Below, piece after piece: positions 22,305 through 35,914 of a stretch of 64,000 bases of DNA. How positions within the stretch are numbered: the first letter of the stretch is position 1; every line of letters starts with the position of its first letter. Source of the stretch: Neoarius graeffei. Taxonomy: Eukaryota > Chordata > Actinopteri > Siluriformes > Ariidae. Location: NCBI RefSeq assembly GCF_027579695.1, contig NC_083581.1, forward strand, positions 61,950,200-62,014,199, in the 5' to 3' direction. Below the pieces are notes generated by a model. That model saw only the letters and a list, made by a program, of their open reading frames with translations, had not been told where the DNA came from and did not search any database. Made by a program: the position numbers and the translations under genes.

Positions 22305-24505
22305 ATCTATATGATATGAGCATAATATAATTCGTGCATCATACATATCTGTTCTCTAATAACTCTTACATCAATCTTTTTCCTTTACAACTAACTGAAT
22401 AACCACAGTCAGTTTCATTCTTTGTACATTTTACTTTGAATATCTGTTGTAACTGGAATACGTGTCATAGACAGTCTTCTTCCAGTCATATCGTAAGTCT
22501 ACAAAAGTTCAACTTCTTTGAAGTTGGATTTTATTATTTATTTTGGATTGTTACAAACTTTGCTGATTGAGGAGCAGCTTTTAGTGCCACAGTCTGACAA
22601 ACCCTTGTGACTGAGGAGATTAGATTTTACGGTATGTAAGGACGATGACGAAAAACGATTTCAGACTCCGAATGGCCGTCTCCTGCCTGGTCTCATGGGG
22701 GTTTACTCTAGGACAGTCATAAATATGACAGCAGCTATCTAGTGGTAAAGAGACCTCTGAAATCTTACACAGCATGCCTTTCTCTTAATGCTGCATATTA
22801 ACCTGACTGCTCAAGAATTTTTTTGTCTAGTGTTTTCTCCAAATTGTGGTTTTTGATCAGAATAAAACTCACCGTATCCTGGCCCTTCCCAAGTGCTAAA
22901 CTAAATATAATTTTTTTTTTTTAACTTTTAGGAAATGTCATTCATTCCATGAAGTGCACATTTCATCTAAATCACTCTCAATAATTCTCACTCTCATAAT
23001 TCCTCATTTTTAACATGCCGTTGCTTTCTTATAGTCAATAGAAAAGGATATTTGAGTTCACTGAGCATGAAAAACCTCAAGCAGCTTGGCTTATGTAATA
23101 TTCATGGGTTTTGTAGCTGAATTACCTGCAAACAATGAACACCGCATTACTCTTAAGATGATCATTAGGTGTGCTCAAAAGCATGATTTTATGAGACTTA
23201 AGACAACAAGAAATGTAGAGTTGTACCATGATCACAGGAGTGTCGGAAAATCATATCCTTAATATCCATTTCATGTAAAGAACATTGAGCAAGGAGACTA
23301 TGGATTGAATTATATCCTAATTTCCTGTACAATATTACAGATACCTAACAGGAAAACAGTTAATAATCCACCCTACTAAAGTTATTATGGCTTGTAACCT
23401 CTCTCCACAAGTACAGTTTTCATCAGAGTTCAATAATGCTGCTTGTACACACAGTCCTCAACACCAAGTAACCCCTTTTACAACTCTGTCACCCTAATAG
23501 GAGACGTGGTTTATGATGTCTGCTTATGTTGATTGAATTTTATTGACACACAGAAGTTGTGATAAATAGTTTCACATTAACAGACCGCAGCTCCTGCAGC
23601 TACGGCCATAGCCATTTTATCCTGGATTTGAACCTTTTCTCCATTTGCTTTTGATTTCACATCTAAGCATTCAGGTTTGTGTTGTTGTTGTTTTTTTAAA
23701 CAACCTCTAGTGCTGTTTTAAGACAAACACATGCTGAAAATTCTTATGATTTTTTTTTTCCATTAGTGGCATCACAGTTTATCCACATACTTGTGCCGTC
23801 AGCCAGTGAGGTATTGTCTAAGGGTTTAAAATTAGCATGATGTTTTCAGGGCACCCAGCTGGTATGTATGAGGTTTGCGAAATCAACAAAGGTGCTACTA
23901 GACCTCTGACTGCATCTCAGAACCACGATGATTCTGTGTTTCTCTCTTTTATTCCTCCACCTGACCTTTAGCAACTATCCATTTCAGTCATCATTCTGTT
24001 TTGACAGCTACATAATCCCCTTTATTCACACTGTAACCATGCTTCTAGAAAATTAACAAATACTAATATTTGGGAGAATTTTACATGGATGGATGGATGG
24101 ATGGTTGGTTCGTTCATTCATTTAGGATCAGCAGTCTGCCCTGAGTGTGCATCACAGACACTAGACACTACTTGTGCTCATTTTGAAAGAGAGCAGATAT
24201 AAATTGAAAGAGGAAAAAGACAGAATGTGACCTAACATCTTAGTAGTTGTTAAGATTAAAACAAATTTGTGTGTAAAGATGATTTTAGATCACTGCACTT
24301 TAAACTAATGTTTAGTCATACAGATGAACGCTCTCTCTCTCTCTCTCATTATAACCTATAACCTAGGTTAACCTATCATCTACTTTTCATAAAGGAAATG
24401 AACTGTAGTAACACTAGTTGCAGTATTATTTAACAGAATGACTTAAGATGTTAATACTTAACTATTAACATCTGGCTGGTAATGTGTACACTTTATCTCC
24501 TAACA
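22305..24505. other. Intergenic DNA, no gene seen
   Basis: There is a (GGAT)n run at 24086-24103 and a (CT)n run at 24331-24347. No ORF of note occurs across 2.2 kb. Sequence complexity is otherwise normal. Confidence 0.5.
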
Positions 24506-24519
24506 TGCTGAGTAATAGT

Positions 24520-24880
24520 CTCATCTCATCATCTCTAGCCGCTTTATCCTGTTCTACAGGGTCTCAGGCAAGCTGGAGCCTATCCCAGCTGACTACGGGC
24601 AAAAGGTGGGGTACACCCTGGACAAGTCGCCAGGTCATCACAGTTGACACATAGACACAGACAACCATACACACCTACGGTCAATTTAGAGTCACCAGTT
24701 AACCTAACCTGCATGTCTTTGGACTGTGGGGGAAACTGGAGCCACCCGGAGGAAACCCACGCGGACACGGGGAGAACATGCAAACTCCGCACAGAAAGGC
24801 CCTCGCCGGCCACGGGGCTCGAACCCGGATCTTCTTGCTGTGAGGCAACAACGCTAACCACTACACCACCGTGCCGCCCG
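24520..24880 (-). repeat. V-SINE copy, full length with 12-bp TSD
   Basis: The flanks CTGAGTAATAGT (24508-24519) and CTAAGTAATAGT (24881-24892) differ at one base, so the insertion is well bounded. It runs from tail (ctcatctcatcatctc) to head (gtgccgcccg). Boxes A and B are intact. Confidence 0.93.
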
Positions 24881-25044
24881 CTAAGTAATAGTACAAGCAT
24901 TAAATCATCATTCTGAAAATGTATTTGTATATACTTGTGTGAACTTTATAGTAAAGTGTGACATTTACAAACGCTACTGTTTATACAGTAACTAATATTA
25001 TATATGACTGTCATATTGCAACTAATATTTTTTAAATGAAAGAC

Positions 25045-25418
25045 TCATTCTCATTATCTCTAGCCACTTTATCCTGTTCTACAGGGTCGCAGGCAAGCTG
25101 GAGCCTATCCCACCTGACTACGGGCGAAAGGCGGGGTACACCCTGGACAAGTCGCCAGGTCATCACAGGGCCAACACATAGACACAGACAACCATTCACA
25201 CTCACATTCACACCTACGGTCAATTTAGAGTCACCAGTTAACCTAACCTGTATGTCTTTGGACTGTGGGGGAAACTGGAGCACCCGGAGGAAACCCATGC
25301 GGACACGGGGAGAACATGCAAACTCCGCACAGAAAGGCCCTCGCCGGCCACGGGGCTCGAACCCGGACCTTCTTGCAGTGAGGTGACAGCGCTAACCACT
25401 ACACCACCATGCCACCCA
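25045..25418 (-). repeat. V-SINE copy, full length
   Basis: It is in the same orientation as, and only about 165 bp from, the previous copy. It carries an extra 'cactcacattca' that the previous one lacks, so the two are separate insertions rather than a duplication of one copy. Confidence 0.9.
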
Positions 25419-25770
25419 GAAAGAAAGAAAGATGCAAAAATAAAAACAATTAGGATGGTATTATGTTCTAATACCCTGAGTGTGGAACCACCGATGGTGT
25501 CTTGAAATTTTGAAAGTTAAACGTGTGCCTTAACCAAACATTTTGTAGCCAGGGACTCCTTTAACTGTAAAATAATTTAATAAGCATAATTGCAATGTAT
25601 ACAATAACATTCTGTCTATTTATATGTGCTATATGGCTTTCTTATCCAGAACACATTGGGTTCAAGTTGACATTATTTTTAGTGCTACTTGGCATGAGCT
25701 TTTGAAGTGTGAATGAAGCCCTTTTCAATTTAAATGGCCAGTTAAACAGGTTAATAACTATAAGAACTTA

Positions 25771-27367
25771 CAACCCCGATTCCAAAAAAGTTGGGACAAA
25801 GTACAAATTGTAAATAAAAACGGAATGCAATAATTTACAATCTCAAAAACTGATATTGTATTCACAATAGAACATAGAGAACATATCAAATGTCGAAAGT
25901 GAGACATTTTGAAATTTCATGCCAAATATTGGCTCATTTGAAATTTCATGACAGCAACACATCTAAAAAAAGTTGGGACAGGGGCAATAAGAGGCTGGAA
26001 AAGTTAAAGGTACAAAAAAGGAACAGCTGGAGGACCAAATTGCAACTCATTAGGTCAATTGGCAATAGGTCATTAACATGACTGGGTATAAAAAGAGCAT
26101 CTTGGAGTGGCAGCAGCTCTCAGAAGTCAAGATGGGAAGAGGATCGCCAATCCCCCTAATTCTGCGCCGACAAATAGTGGAGCAATATCAGAAAGGAGTT
26201 CAACAGTGTAAAATTGCAAAAGAGTTTGAACATATCATCTACAGTACATAATATCATCAAAAGATTCAGAGAATCTGGAAGAATCTCTGTGCGTAAGGGT
26301 CAAGGCCGGAAAACCATACTGGGTGCCCGTGATCTTCGGGCCCTTAGACGGCACTGCATCACATACAGGCATGCTTCTGAAATGGAAATCACAAAATGGG
26401 CTCAGGAATATTTCCAGAGAACATTATCTGTGAACACAATTCACCATGCCATCTGCCGTTGCCAGCTAAAACTCTGTAGTTCAAAGAAGCTGTATCTAAA
26501 CATAATCCAGAAGCGCAGACGTCTTCCCTGGGCCAAGGCTCATTTAAAATGGACTGTGGCAAAGTAGAAAACTGTTCTGTGGTCAGACGAATCAACATTT
26601 GAAGTTCTTTATGGAAATCAGGGACGCCATGTCATTCAGACTAAAGAGGAGAAGGACAACCCAAGTTGTTATCAGCGCTCAGTTCAGAAGCCTGCATCTC
26701 TGATGGTATGGGGTTGCATTAGTGCGTGTGGCATGGGCAGCTTACACATCTGGAAAGACACCATCAATGCTGAAAGGTATATCCAGGTTCTAGAGCAACA
26801 TATGCTCCCATCCAGACAACATCTCTTTCAGGGAAGGCCTTGCATTTTCCAACATGACAATGCCAAACCACATACTGCATCAATTACAGCATCATGGCTG
26901 CGTAGAAGAAGGGTCCGGGTACTGAACTGGCCAGCCTGCAGTCCAGATCTTTCACCAATAGAAAACATTTAGCGCATCATAAAACAGAAGATATGACAAA
27001 AAAGACCTAAGACAGTTGAGCAACTAGAATCCTACATTAGACAAGAATGGGTTAACATTCCTATCCCTAAACTTGAGCAACTTGTCTCCTCAGTCCCCAG
27101 ACGTTTACAGACTGTTGTAAAGAGAAAAGGGGATGTCTCACAGTGGTAAACATGGCCTTGTCCCAAATTTTTTGAAATGTGTTGTCATGAAATTTAAAAA
27201 TCACCTAATTTTTCTCTTTAAATGATACATTTCCTCAGTTTAAACATTTGATATGTCATCTATGTTCTATTCTGAATAAAATATGGAATTTTGAAACTTC
27301 CACATCATTGCATTCCGTTTTTATTTACAATTTGTACTTTGTCCCAACTTTTTTGGAATCGGGGTTG
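25771..27367 (+). mobile_element. Tc1-type transposon, 1,597 bp, complete ends
   Basis: TA flanks it at 25769-25770 and 27368-27369. Inverted ends CAACCCCGATTCCAAAAAAG continue into ttgggacaaagtacaaattg on each side. Length and organisation fit an intact-length Tc1 element whose transposase gene is broken. Confidence 0.92.
26132..27149 (+). pseudogene. Tc1 transposase pseudogene
   Basis: The frame opens at 26132 (MGRGSPIPLILRRQIVEQYQ). It shifts near 26215-26235 into the frame reading ISSTVHNIIKRFRESGRISV, the paired-like DNA-binding region. It then continues to VAK with a TAG at 26565. Beyond that the same frame holds VLWSDEST (first catalytic Asp), [23 protein letters not shown] (second Asp) and [10 protein letters not shown] (Glu). 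TAG at 26970 and TGA at 26994 interrupt the C-terminus, which ends at 27147. With one frameshift and three stops, it cannot make active enzyme. Confidence 0.92.
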
Positions 27368-27369
27368 TA

Positions 27370-29345
27370 ATATCATGGATAATAACTTTGATAATGGTGG
27401 ATTGTGATTTTCACTGCTTTAACTAAAATTTAAAAATAAATAAATAAATAAATAAATCACCAGACCCCACTTAGAGAACCACTGCACTGATCTGTTTTCA
27501 CATTAAACCTGTGTGCGCCATATTCTTCAAGTGTAGAGGATCAAAATAATCAGTTATATTTTTCTGATAGTTTTATTTTATGTAGATCTGAGATCACCTA
27601 TCATCACTGGTTTATTGAGAGATGATGTGGATCTCTGAACCAGACCATCCCTGCTTAAAAACCCCATGTTCAAGGTAATTAACATAGGCCAGTAATATTA
27701 GATACAGTCGCTTTAGGTCTTCAGTATAAAGTTCAATATACATGAATGCTGGCCAAATGTAAATACATTAGTGATGGGCTTGTTACAGATGTTAGCACAT
27801 TTATACAGGCACTTTCACAGTTCTAGGGTAGGCAGAGGTATTAAGCACTACCTACTAATTGGTATGTTATCGAGCTCATGTGCTCATATAGCTCATAATC
27901 TTACTGCACATAAGCAGATTGTATAATGACATATATAAATTTGTGCTGTTGCTTTGAACATGAGCTCTTGGGTACAGACTGTCTGGTTCAACATTTTTGC
28001 TTTAAAGACAAATGCCATAGTCATGAGCACATTAAAGGAAGCCACCTGCATACTGTTATCATTACATTACTCATATTCATCTTTCTGCATGCACAAGGGT
28101 CCCACTCCCACAGTCTGTAGATATCCTTTCTATTCTCGTTGTTCAGCTGTAAATCAAGAGTTTGGAGAGCTCTTAAGCAATCACACTCAAAAGCTTGGGG
28201 GCTCTAATTGGGCTCAGATTACATCAGAGATAAGGTCTAGACCATGAACGTCTGAAAAAAAAAATTCATCCCTCCGCTCCTTAAACAGAGATCTGCAGAC
28301 TGATAAATTCTCCATCTGTAGTCTATTTTGGGTTTATAGGCCCTTCTGCTTCATCAAAATTGGACTGCTATACTAGTTCCACACCAATAAGCTGGGCTAT
28401 GCATCATTCAGTGTGAGCATATTTTCAGATTTCGCTGGCCATTATGGTCGGTCACGAACAGCCCGAATGCAACATGACATCCAGACAGCTAATTTTCTCA
28501 GCATGCAGTTGGTCATTCCAGCACAGCCTGAGGTCAGCCTCATCCTCTCTCACTTCCAGCATCCCAGAACCCAGGAAATGCCCCTGAACCAGCCACACAT
28601 GCCTAGTCAGGCCAATGAAAAACAATCCAGCCTGTCCGTTCCTTAGTGTCTCTAGCTGTGCCCATCTTCCACAGCTGATCAGCACAGCCAAATTACCGTG
28701 TGTGGTCAAGGCTATGAAAAAAATCAAGGAAAAAAGAAAACAGCATGTTGTGGTGTCTGGCTGGGGCTTGTGATGTCTAGCCAACAGGGAGAGCTGTGAA
28801 CCACAGAGGTCTGCGAATAATTTCTCCACAGGAAGTGGCCTGCTCACATGAGCTCCCGGCGCTGGGCGCTCCCTTATGTTCTCGCCCACATGGCTTTAAT
28901 CACCATTCACAAACACAGACCAAAGGACACTTAAAATCTGCTTGTGACGAGCATTCCTATGGGATACTCTCAGTCCATGCCTGAAACGCTTTCCTCGAAC
29001 AATGGAATAAAATGCTGAAAGTGGTGACCCCTCTCTGCAGGGGTTGGGGGGGTATATGAGGACATTAATGGTGTGGTACGGCCTGTCTCGATAACTTTGC
29101 GTCGCTACACAGTTGATATCAGTCATGAATGTGTCATACAGGTATCTAAAATATAACTAGATCTGCCTATTATTCCAGCCCTATGCAGTAAGACATAATT
29201 CATGTTATTACAAAGAACAGTGATTCATACACTCACCTTTGTACATAAGGGTGTTACAGACACATGACTACACCAAGGTGTAGTATGAACTACAGCATAT
29301 AAATCCTTTATATTTTAAGGATACAGAAATGCATTTTGGAATGGG
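27370..29345. other. Intergenic DNA, no gene seen
   Basis: There is an (AAAT)n run at 27433-27458. A 145-codon minus-strand ORF at 28452-28889 has no recognisable domain or codon pattern, and I treat it as chance. Confidence 0.5.
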
Positions 29346-29352
29346 GCATATA

Positions 29353-29880
29353 CACTACCGTTCAAAAGTTTGGGGTCACTTTGAAATGTCCTTATTTTTG
29401 AAAGAAAAGCACTGTTCTTTTCAATGAAGATCACTTTAAACTAATCAGAAATCCACTCTATACATTGCTAATGTGGTAAATGACTATTCTAGCTGCAAAT
29501 GTCTGGTTTTTGGTGCAATATCTCCATAGGTGTATAGAGGCCCATTTCCAGCAACTCTCACTCCAGTGTTCTAATGGTACAATGTGTTTGCTCATTGCCT
29601 CAGAAGGCTAATGGATGATTAGAAAACCCTTGTACAATCATGTTAGCACAGCTGAAAACAGTTTAGCTCTTTAGAGAAGCTATAAAACTGACCTTCCTTT
29701 GAGCAGATTGAGTTTCTGGAGCATCACATTTGCGGGGTCGATTAAATGCTCAAAATGGCCAGAAAAATGTCTCAACTATATTTTCTATTCATTTTACAAC
29801 TTACGGTGGTAAATAAAAGTGTGACTTTTCATGGAAAACACAAAATTGTCTGGGTGACCCCAAACTTTTGAACGGTAGTG
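29353..29880. mobile_element. 528-bp Tc1/mariner-type MITE, copy B
   Basis: TA occurs on both sides (29351-29352, 29881-29882). The terminal repeats and length are identical to copy A at 12612-13139. Both are in the same orientation. Confidence 0.9.
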
Positions 29881-29884
29881 TAAG

Positions 29885-32800
29885 CCTTAGTGCAACTTTC
29901 ATAAAGTTAATGATAGCATTCAGGTGGTGAATAGGCACCGACAGGCAGCTTATGATATTAAAACGGAGGGTTAAAATGTCTATCAATATCTATCAATAGC
30001 TTAACAATGAAACTATTCGGGTTGAGTAATGCATTACATCACAAGATGGCATAAGAAGATGATGTGGCACAAACTATCACACACCCACGCACAGAGTTAG
30101 AGAGATAGGAAGCTGCATTCATGACTTATAATTTCCATAATGCTCATCTGGGTTCATGCTGTGTTTCCCCTGAATACCCAACATGGTAAACAGAAAGGTT
30201 GTAACCCTTTCATTCAAACCAACACACATAAAAACAAAAAACTTCTGCCATCTGTCCTTTTGTATAATTTGTACTTTAATTTGACAATGTGTGTTTAGTC
30301 TATCTGCTTTCAGTTTCTCCTCCACAGAGTTTTTCGGGAAAATGATGGACGAAAGAGTAAATAATCCGCTTCATTCATATTAGTTACACCTGCAACTTTT
30401 ATTTCTCATGCACCTGATGATGTCATACTGATGCGTCAGTGAAGCAGGCTAAAAACATCAGCCCAAATGCATACATAATCTAGAGGGTGTTTTAGTCTGA
30501 CACGACTGTCTCTGATAGGCTGCATCAAACTACAGCCTGGGTTAGAAAGAAATCAGCCCTAGCCTTGCTTCTTTAGACCATGCTAAAGATTTGAACTAGC
30601 ACAAATGCTAGTCTACAGTAAAAAAATTTTTATTTATTTATTTTTACTGGATGTAGCTTCCGAAGTTCATTTTGTTGACAAGTTGTAGACGTTGATATTT
30701 TGTTAGTGTTAATCTAAAATGAAATATTAGCAAATCCCATAATGATCCACTCATGCTTAAGAGCCCATTGCGTAAAACGTTTAACCATCGTCTGTCTCTC
30801 TGCATTTGCACCAGACAGACAGTTATATTTAGACACCAAAAAAAAAAAAAAAAACACAGCACTTGACCCGAAACTCAAACATGAGAAAAAGGTACTGATG
30901 ATGTAATCAGACTGCATTACTCTTCCTGAGTCAGTCTTAGTGTTTTTGTGATTTCCTATAGGAGTTTCAGCAGTCTGGACCACAACCTCTCCACCTGCCT
31001 CAGCCACCCTGACCCCAGCTACACCCTAAGCCCTCCTCCTCTTTTACGCATGATGGAAGACTGAAGTAATTACTGCTGCTCACTATAATGAATTGACAGA
31101 CTAATTAAATGGGACACTTAAACAAACTGAGCTTTGGTTAATCAGTCTAGTTTGCCATTTTTCCACTTTCAAATAGCCTTTGGCAGCCATTTGCAGCAAT
31201 TACACTCTTTTCCATGACTGGCCTTAGTTACTCCTCTGAAGTGCACCTCCTGTCCTCCTGCCCTCTCCTGGGTGGTACACCACTGATGCCCTCAAGTTGG
31301 GCACACATATGGACAAAATTATCCCCCACACTTGTGCATGCTGGTAATGGAGTTTAAATTGTACACAGAGCACATTATCTGTCTATAGAGAGCTTTAAAG
31401 AGGAAAGCAAATGAGGAACCTAAAGTAATTGCACACATTCCATGTACAATAAGAGAGATGAGGTTCACATTGATAAGATATTCACTCATAAGTGCTGCAA
31501 AGTTGCTGTATTACTGCATCGACACACAACATTTACACTTGTAAATTATCTATTCTTATACGTTTACATGTTGACAGTTGAGTGAAAAGTTTTGCATCCT
31601 GCTTGGTTCCTGGGTGAAAATATGAAAAACGTTCCACTATTTTAGTTTATCGACAAAACAAAATTCTATGCTGATTTCCTACTGACAACTCTTATTACAG
31701 CACGGTCTAGATAAAACAGCACTTGAGATTAGATCAGTAAATTATCTTGTTTAACAGGCTTAAATGTTGACGTGGTATAATTTTAGTGCTATAATGCTAA
31801 ATTGCCTCATTAAGGTAGCTATAATGAATTAACGTAGTAAATATGTGACTATGTTAAGTCATATTAAGGCTCGCGCTTTCAATCAGAGCAAGCGATTAGA
31901 GAACGAACACAGCTGTAACAAAAAAAACCAAGATATGACTTTTCATAAAGCATAAAAAGATAGTGTGTTTAGGGAGAATATGAAGAATTATTATTAAAAA
32001 TTGCTAGAAAGATTTGAAAAAAATCCAGTTAGTTTATAAAAGCCCTGATTTATATCTCTATCACAAATGCCGTTTTATTTGTTTCACAGTTGTGAAACCA
32101 CTTTTGCTAATTGTAATGTGTAAAGCTTGCATTAAATGTCTGGTTGGTTTCATCATGCCATAATAAACTGCACTTAACTGTACGAATCCTAAGCTTCATA
32201 GAACAGGTGGCCATGCTGATGATGGATTTTCTGGAAAAAATAATAAATGGCCAATGTTACAGCCTCTTAAACCTCCTTTCACCTATTGTGTTTTTATGAG
32301 ACGGAATTACACTCTGCTTTTATTTGTGGCTGAAAAGTCCTTAAAAACGTTTATGGTTTGTTGTACGTAGTGTAATACAGTGGCATAACAGTGGAGCCAA
32401 GCATTCTACTTTTTGCTATAAGCCAAAATAAATGTTATTAATACTTAACAGAACAGCAAACCGGTGGTTCTGTCATTAGAGGCAATGAAAGTTCAAGCTA
32501 AAGCTGCTGTGATTTTGGTTTTGGAAAGCATGCTGAGGATGAATTTGGTACATTGTCCAAAGAATTATATTTCTGCTCCATTCTGTGTGCCAAGTGTCTT
32601 AAGAGGATTAGTCTTTAGGTCATAGGTTTGGAGCAGCTAATTTACCATGGGTTCCTGGACAACTTGTTGTTGGACATGGGAGAGAAAATGAGATAGGGGT
32701 GAGACCCTGCTGACATGTGAGTCCTTGTTTCCCTTCTGGCACTAGACACGGAGTGCTGTTTAAAAAAAAACCTGACTCCTTGCTTCCAGTACAGCCATTG

Positions 32801-34305
32801 GGATCCACACCACCCTGCCTCTCCTCCACAAATCCAACTCTGTCTTTCCTGCACTTTTTACATACTCACGACTGACAAAAATACACCAATCATCGCTCTT
32901 TGACTCATTTATAACTCCAGTTGACAGAATTGCTGCTCTATACAATACTCATACCACAAATTACAGGTTGCACTGTATATTTAAAGCCTTGCATATGAAT
33001 GTATTACACATAGGTACAAGTACGAAACGTCTCTCTCACACACGTTTATGATTTACTAAATGCCAGCACATTTTCCTCAAATCGGACATGTCTGATCTCG
33101 CTGTACCCCTTATTTGCAAAATCCAGGAGATTCTACACATCATACATGATCATAGCAAACTCAGAGAAACATCTTTTGTCACTTTGCCCAGATAAACACA
33201 CAGGGGTGGGGACGGGACCTGCTGGACATTTATCAGTCTGAGCTTAGCAGGATGAGCCTGTTGAAATATGGTCTACAGTAATTCCCTTTTTATCCTGTGT
33301 AACTTCTTAGATAAAATATTCTCCAAACCTGACTATAATGGTGATGTCTAGACAGCAAAGATAGGCAATAATCTGACCAAACCCAGGCATGTGCCGTGCA
33401 GGAAAAGTGTTTCAGAGATACTTCTCTCATCTAGCCTACGGCGGCTGTAGACAAATTCTGGAGGTGAGTGCTCTGGATTTCCCCCCAGTTTCCAGCAGGA
33501 TACTGTTTATATGCTGTGGTTATGGGAACATTACCAAAGAGGACATATTCTCTACAAAAAGCTTTACTGTTAACCTTTTAAAACAGGGTACCATGTCAGT
33601 TCAGGTTTTATTCACAGGAAGCAATCAAATTTTATTCAGTGAACTGAAGTCGGGTCAATGACAAGTTTCAATTTCCATATTTTTATCCCTATTTACAATA
33701 CAAACCTGTGATGTTTGTATTACAAGAGCACAAGGGCATAGAAATATAAATGGACAAGTCAAGATGTTGGAGGAAGTTGTTCCAACTGGCTCTAATGATG
33801 GGTTTTAAGAGCTCAGGCTTGGAGACAGATCTCCTTGCTCAGGACACAAAGGTCCAAAAGGCCATCCAATAACAGAGTGTGATTCAAGAGTGCCGACATG
33901 CCAAGAGAAAGTTGAATACCCATCTCAGCCTTAAACTCATCACTCTGACCCCACTGAACCTTTATCTGTGTTCCATTAAATGGAAAGGTTCAGCAGAACT
34001 CACTGGTATTTCTTATTACTTTTGTGGGGTTTTTTTAAATACTTGTGTTAATTATTTTTAGATTAGCCAGTATATTCAAGCCAATAAAGCTATGGAGAAC
34101 ATATTGTCTATTCTAAGACCATGGAAGTCAGTCAGTCACAATATTTTTTTTTTTTTTGGGGGGGGGGGGCAAAAAGCAACCACCCTTCATTAGGCTCATT
34201 TTATTCAGCTCTTTGCTGTAGATTCTCCTTGCTGAGGAATTTAGAGTGAAGTGCAAAAGTATGCATCCCCAAAATGTACTTTAATTTTACAATTTATATT
34301 GCAAA
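29885..34305. other. Long intergenic block, no gene seen
   Basis: This is 4.4 kb of moderate-complexity DNA with scattered A/T runs and a T-to-G homopolymer junction at 34146-34170. I could not support any exon, RNA gene or classified transposon. Regulatory DNA cannot be excluded. Confidence 0.45.
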
Positions 34306-34309
34306 AAGA

Positions 34310-35090
34310 CAGTGGCGAACCATTACTATTAGAGGTGGGACTTCAGCTCAAGCAAAACTTAGCCAGACACACCAAAAAAGCAACAGGGTAAAGGATTTTG
34401 TAAGGGATTAGCGGCAGGGTATCAAGTCGCTCCATTGTGTGTAGTTGTCGACGTTGATTTTAAAAGTAACTAAGTAAATTACACAGGGAAATGATACTTG
34501 AATACGAGTGAAAAATACTGTAGTGAGTGTGCGTGAAAAGTCTGGAGACAGAAATTTTAGTTTCTCAGTCATTAGCCTGTGCTACTTGCTCTCGATAGCA
34601 CTGGCTTGACCACTTTATTAGCATTCGCTAGCACTACTGATGAATGCTACACCGGTTGGAAGGTGACTTCATTGCTGCGCTGACGGCGCCGACTCACGGT
34701 TAAGCCTTCGAAAAGGCCTAGGGCAATAAATTTTTGGTCCCTCCCACTATAAATCAAAAACTGATTGGTTAATTCATGTCACGTCCTACATAAACATATG
34801 CTGCCGTGGCCTTCTGTCCCAGTAATGAAGTCCTAACCAATGAGCGAGTCAGCTCTAAACTATTCTCTGCCTAGAGACAACAACAAAAAAATTCTCATTA
34901 GATAACCCTGTTTTAATGTTATCAGGACAGTAACCCTTTCATTTCTGAAGCAAATTTGATAGAACATGAGGCCAAATTAGAAGAGAATAATTATAATGAA
35001 ATTATGAAAGAAATTAAATATAAAGATTTGAAATGCTGATATGTTTGGGCCTTCTCTGAAGGCCTAGAAGGCCCTGACGGTTCCCCTCTG
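34310..35090. mobile_element. hAT-like non-autonomous element
   Basis: The left end CAGTGGCGAACCATTA is mirrored by the right end, whose reverse complement reads CAGAGGGGAACCGTCAGG. The flanks 'gcaaaaaga' and 'acaaaaaaa' may be a worn 8-bp duplication. The interior is non-coding, with an imperfect 'ccttctctgaaggcctagaa' near the right end. Confidence 0.5.
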
Positions 35091-35529
35091 ACAAAAAAAA
35101 TGTAAAAATAATTCCAAGAAGTTAAAAATGAAATGTAGGTGTATCCTGCAGCAAGCGTGCAATCATAAACAGAATCTAAAATCAACATAAAATAACCCTC
35201 TTGGTCTGTAGGCCCAAGAGGATCCAAAAGAGGAAATAAAACAGGTTAGAGAGCCAAACAATGGCCATACAAGATATTAGAAAATATTTAGATCACATCA
35301 AGAAAGGATATTGCTTTGATTTCTTTACTATTGTATATAATGACATACCATTTTGTTACTTTGTGATCACAAAGGAACCTAAGGGTACAAAAAACACTTG
35401 CACTGTACTGTTTTCTTTCCCCCATTAAAATTTCATTGTGCACCTTGCCTAAAATTTATTTGCATATCAGTAATTCCCATGCTGATGTGCATGGTGTCCT
35501 GCTTCTGGATACTACGTCCTTTGCTTTTG

Positions 35530-35910
35530 CGTTGGCATGCAATCCATCCTCTGTCATTTTATTGACCATCACATCCAGATGTGGGCCTTCTCTAAACTGT
35601 TACCACAAAGTTAGTGTCACGGAATTGCCTGGAACGTCTTTGCTGTAGCATTACAATTTCCCTTGAATGGAACTAAGAGGCCCAAACCTGTTCCAGCACA
35701 ACAGTGCATCAGTTCACGAAGCAAAGTCCATGAAGATATGGTCTGTCAAGTTGAGTGGAAGGACTCAAGTAACTTGCACAGAGCCCTGATATCAACTCCA
35801 CTGAACACCTTTGGGATGAGCTGGAACTCCAGCTGTGGCTCAGGACTTCTTACTGGCATAAGTGCCTGACCTCACAAAATATGGACAGAGCATAATAACC
35901 AGGATACATG
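35530..35910 (+). pseudogene. DDE transposase C-terminal relic
   Basis: From 35779 one frame reads SPDINSTEHLWDELELQLW. This matches the SPDxNPIEHLWDELE block around the catalytic Glu of Tc1-like transposases. Upstream DNA ('cagcacaacagtgcatcagt') retains part of the second-Asp region but with shifts. No termini were found. Confidence 0.6.
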
Positions 35911-35914
35911 ATGG

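Noticed and set aside
24644..25386. ORFs of 88-116 codons in SINE copies (also near 2445, 5083, 60828)
   Set aside because: They are translations of the SINE body. The same peptides recur wherever the repeat occurs, on both strands.
28452..28889. 145-codon minus-strand ORF
   Set aside because: It has no recognisable domain, no splice context and a biased composition. It is probably a chance open frame.
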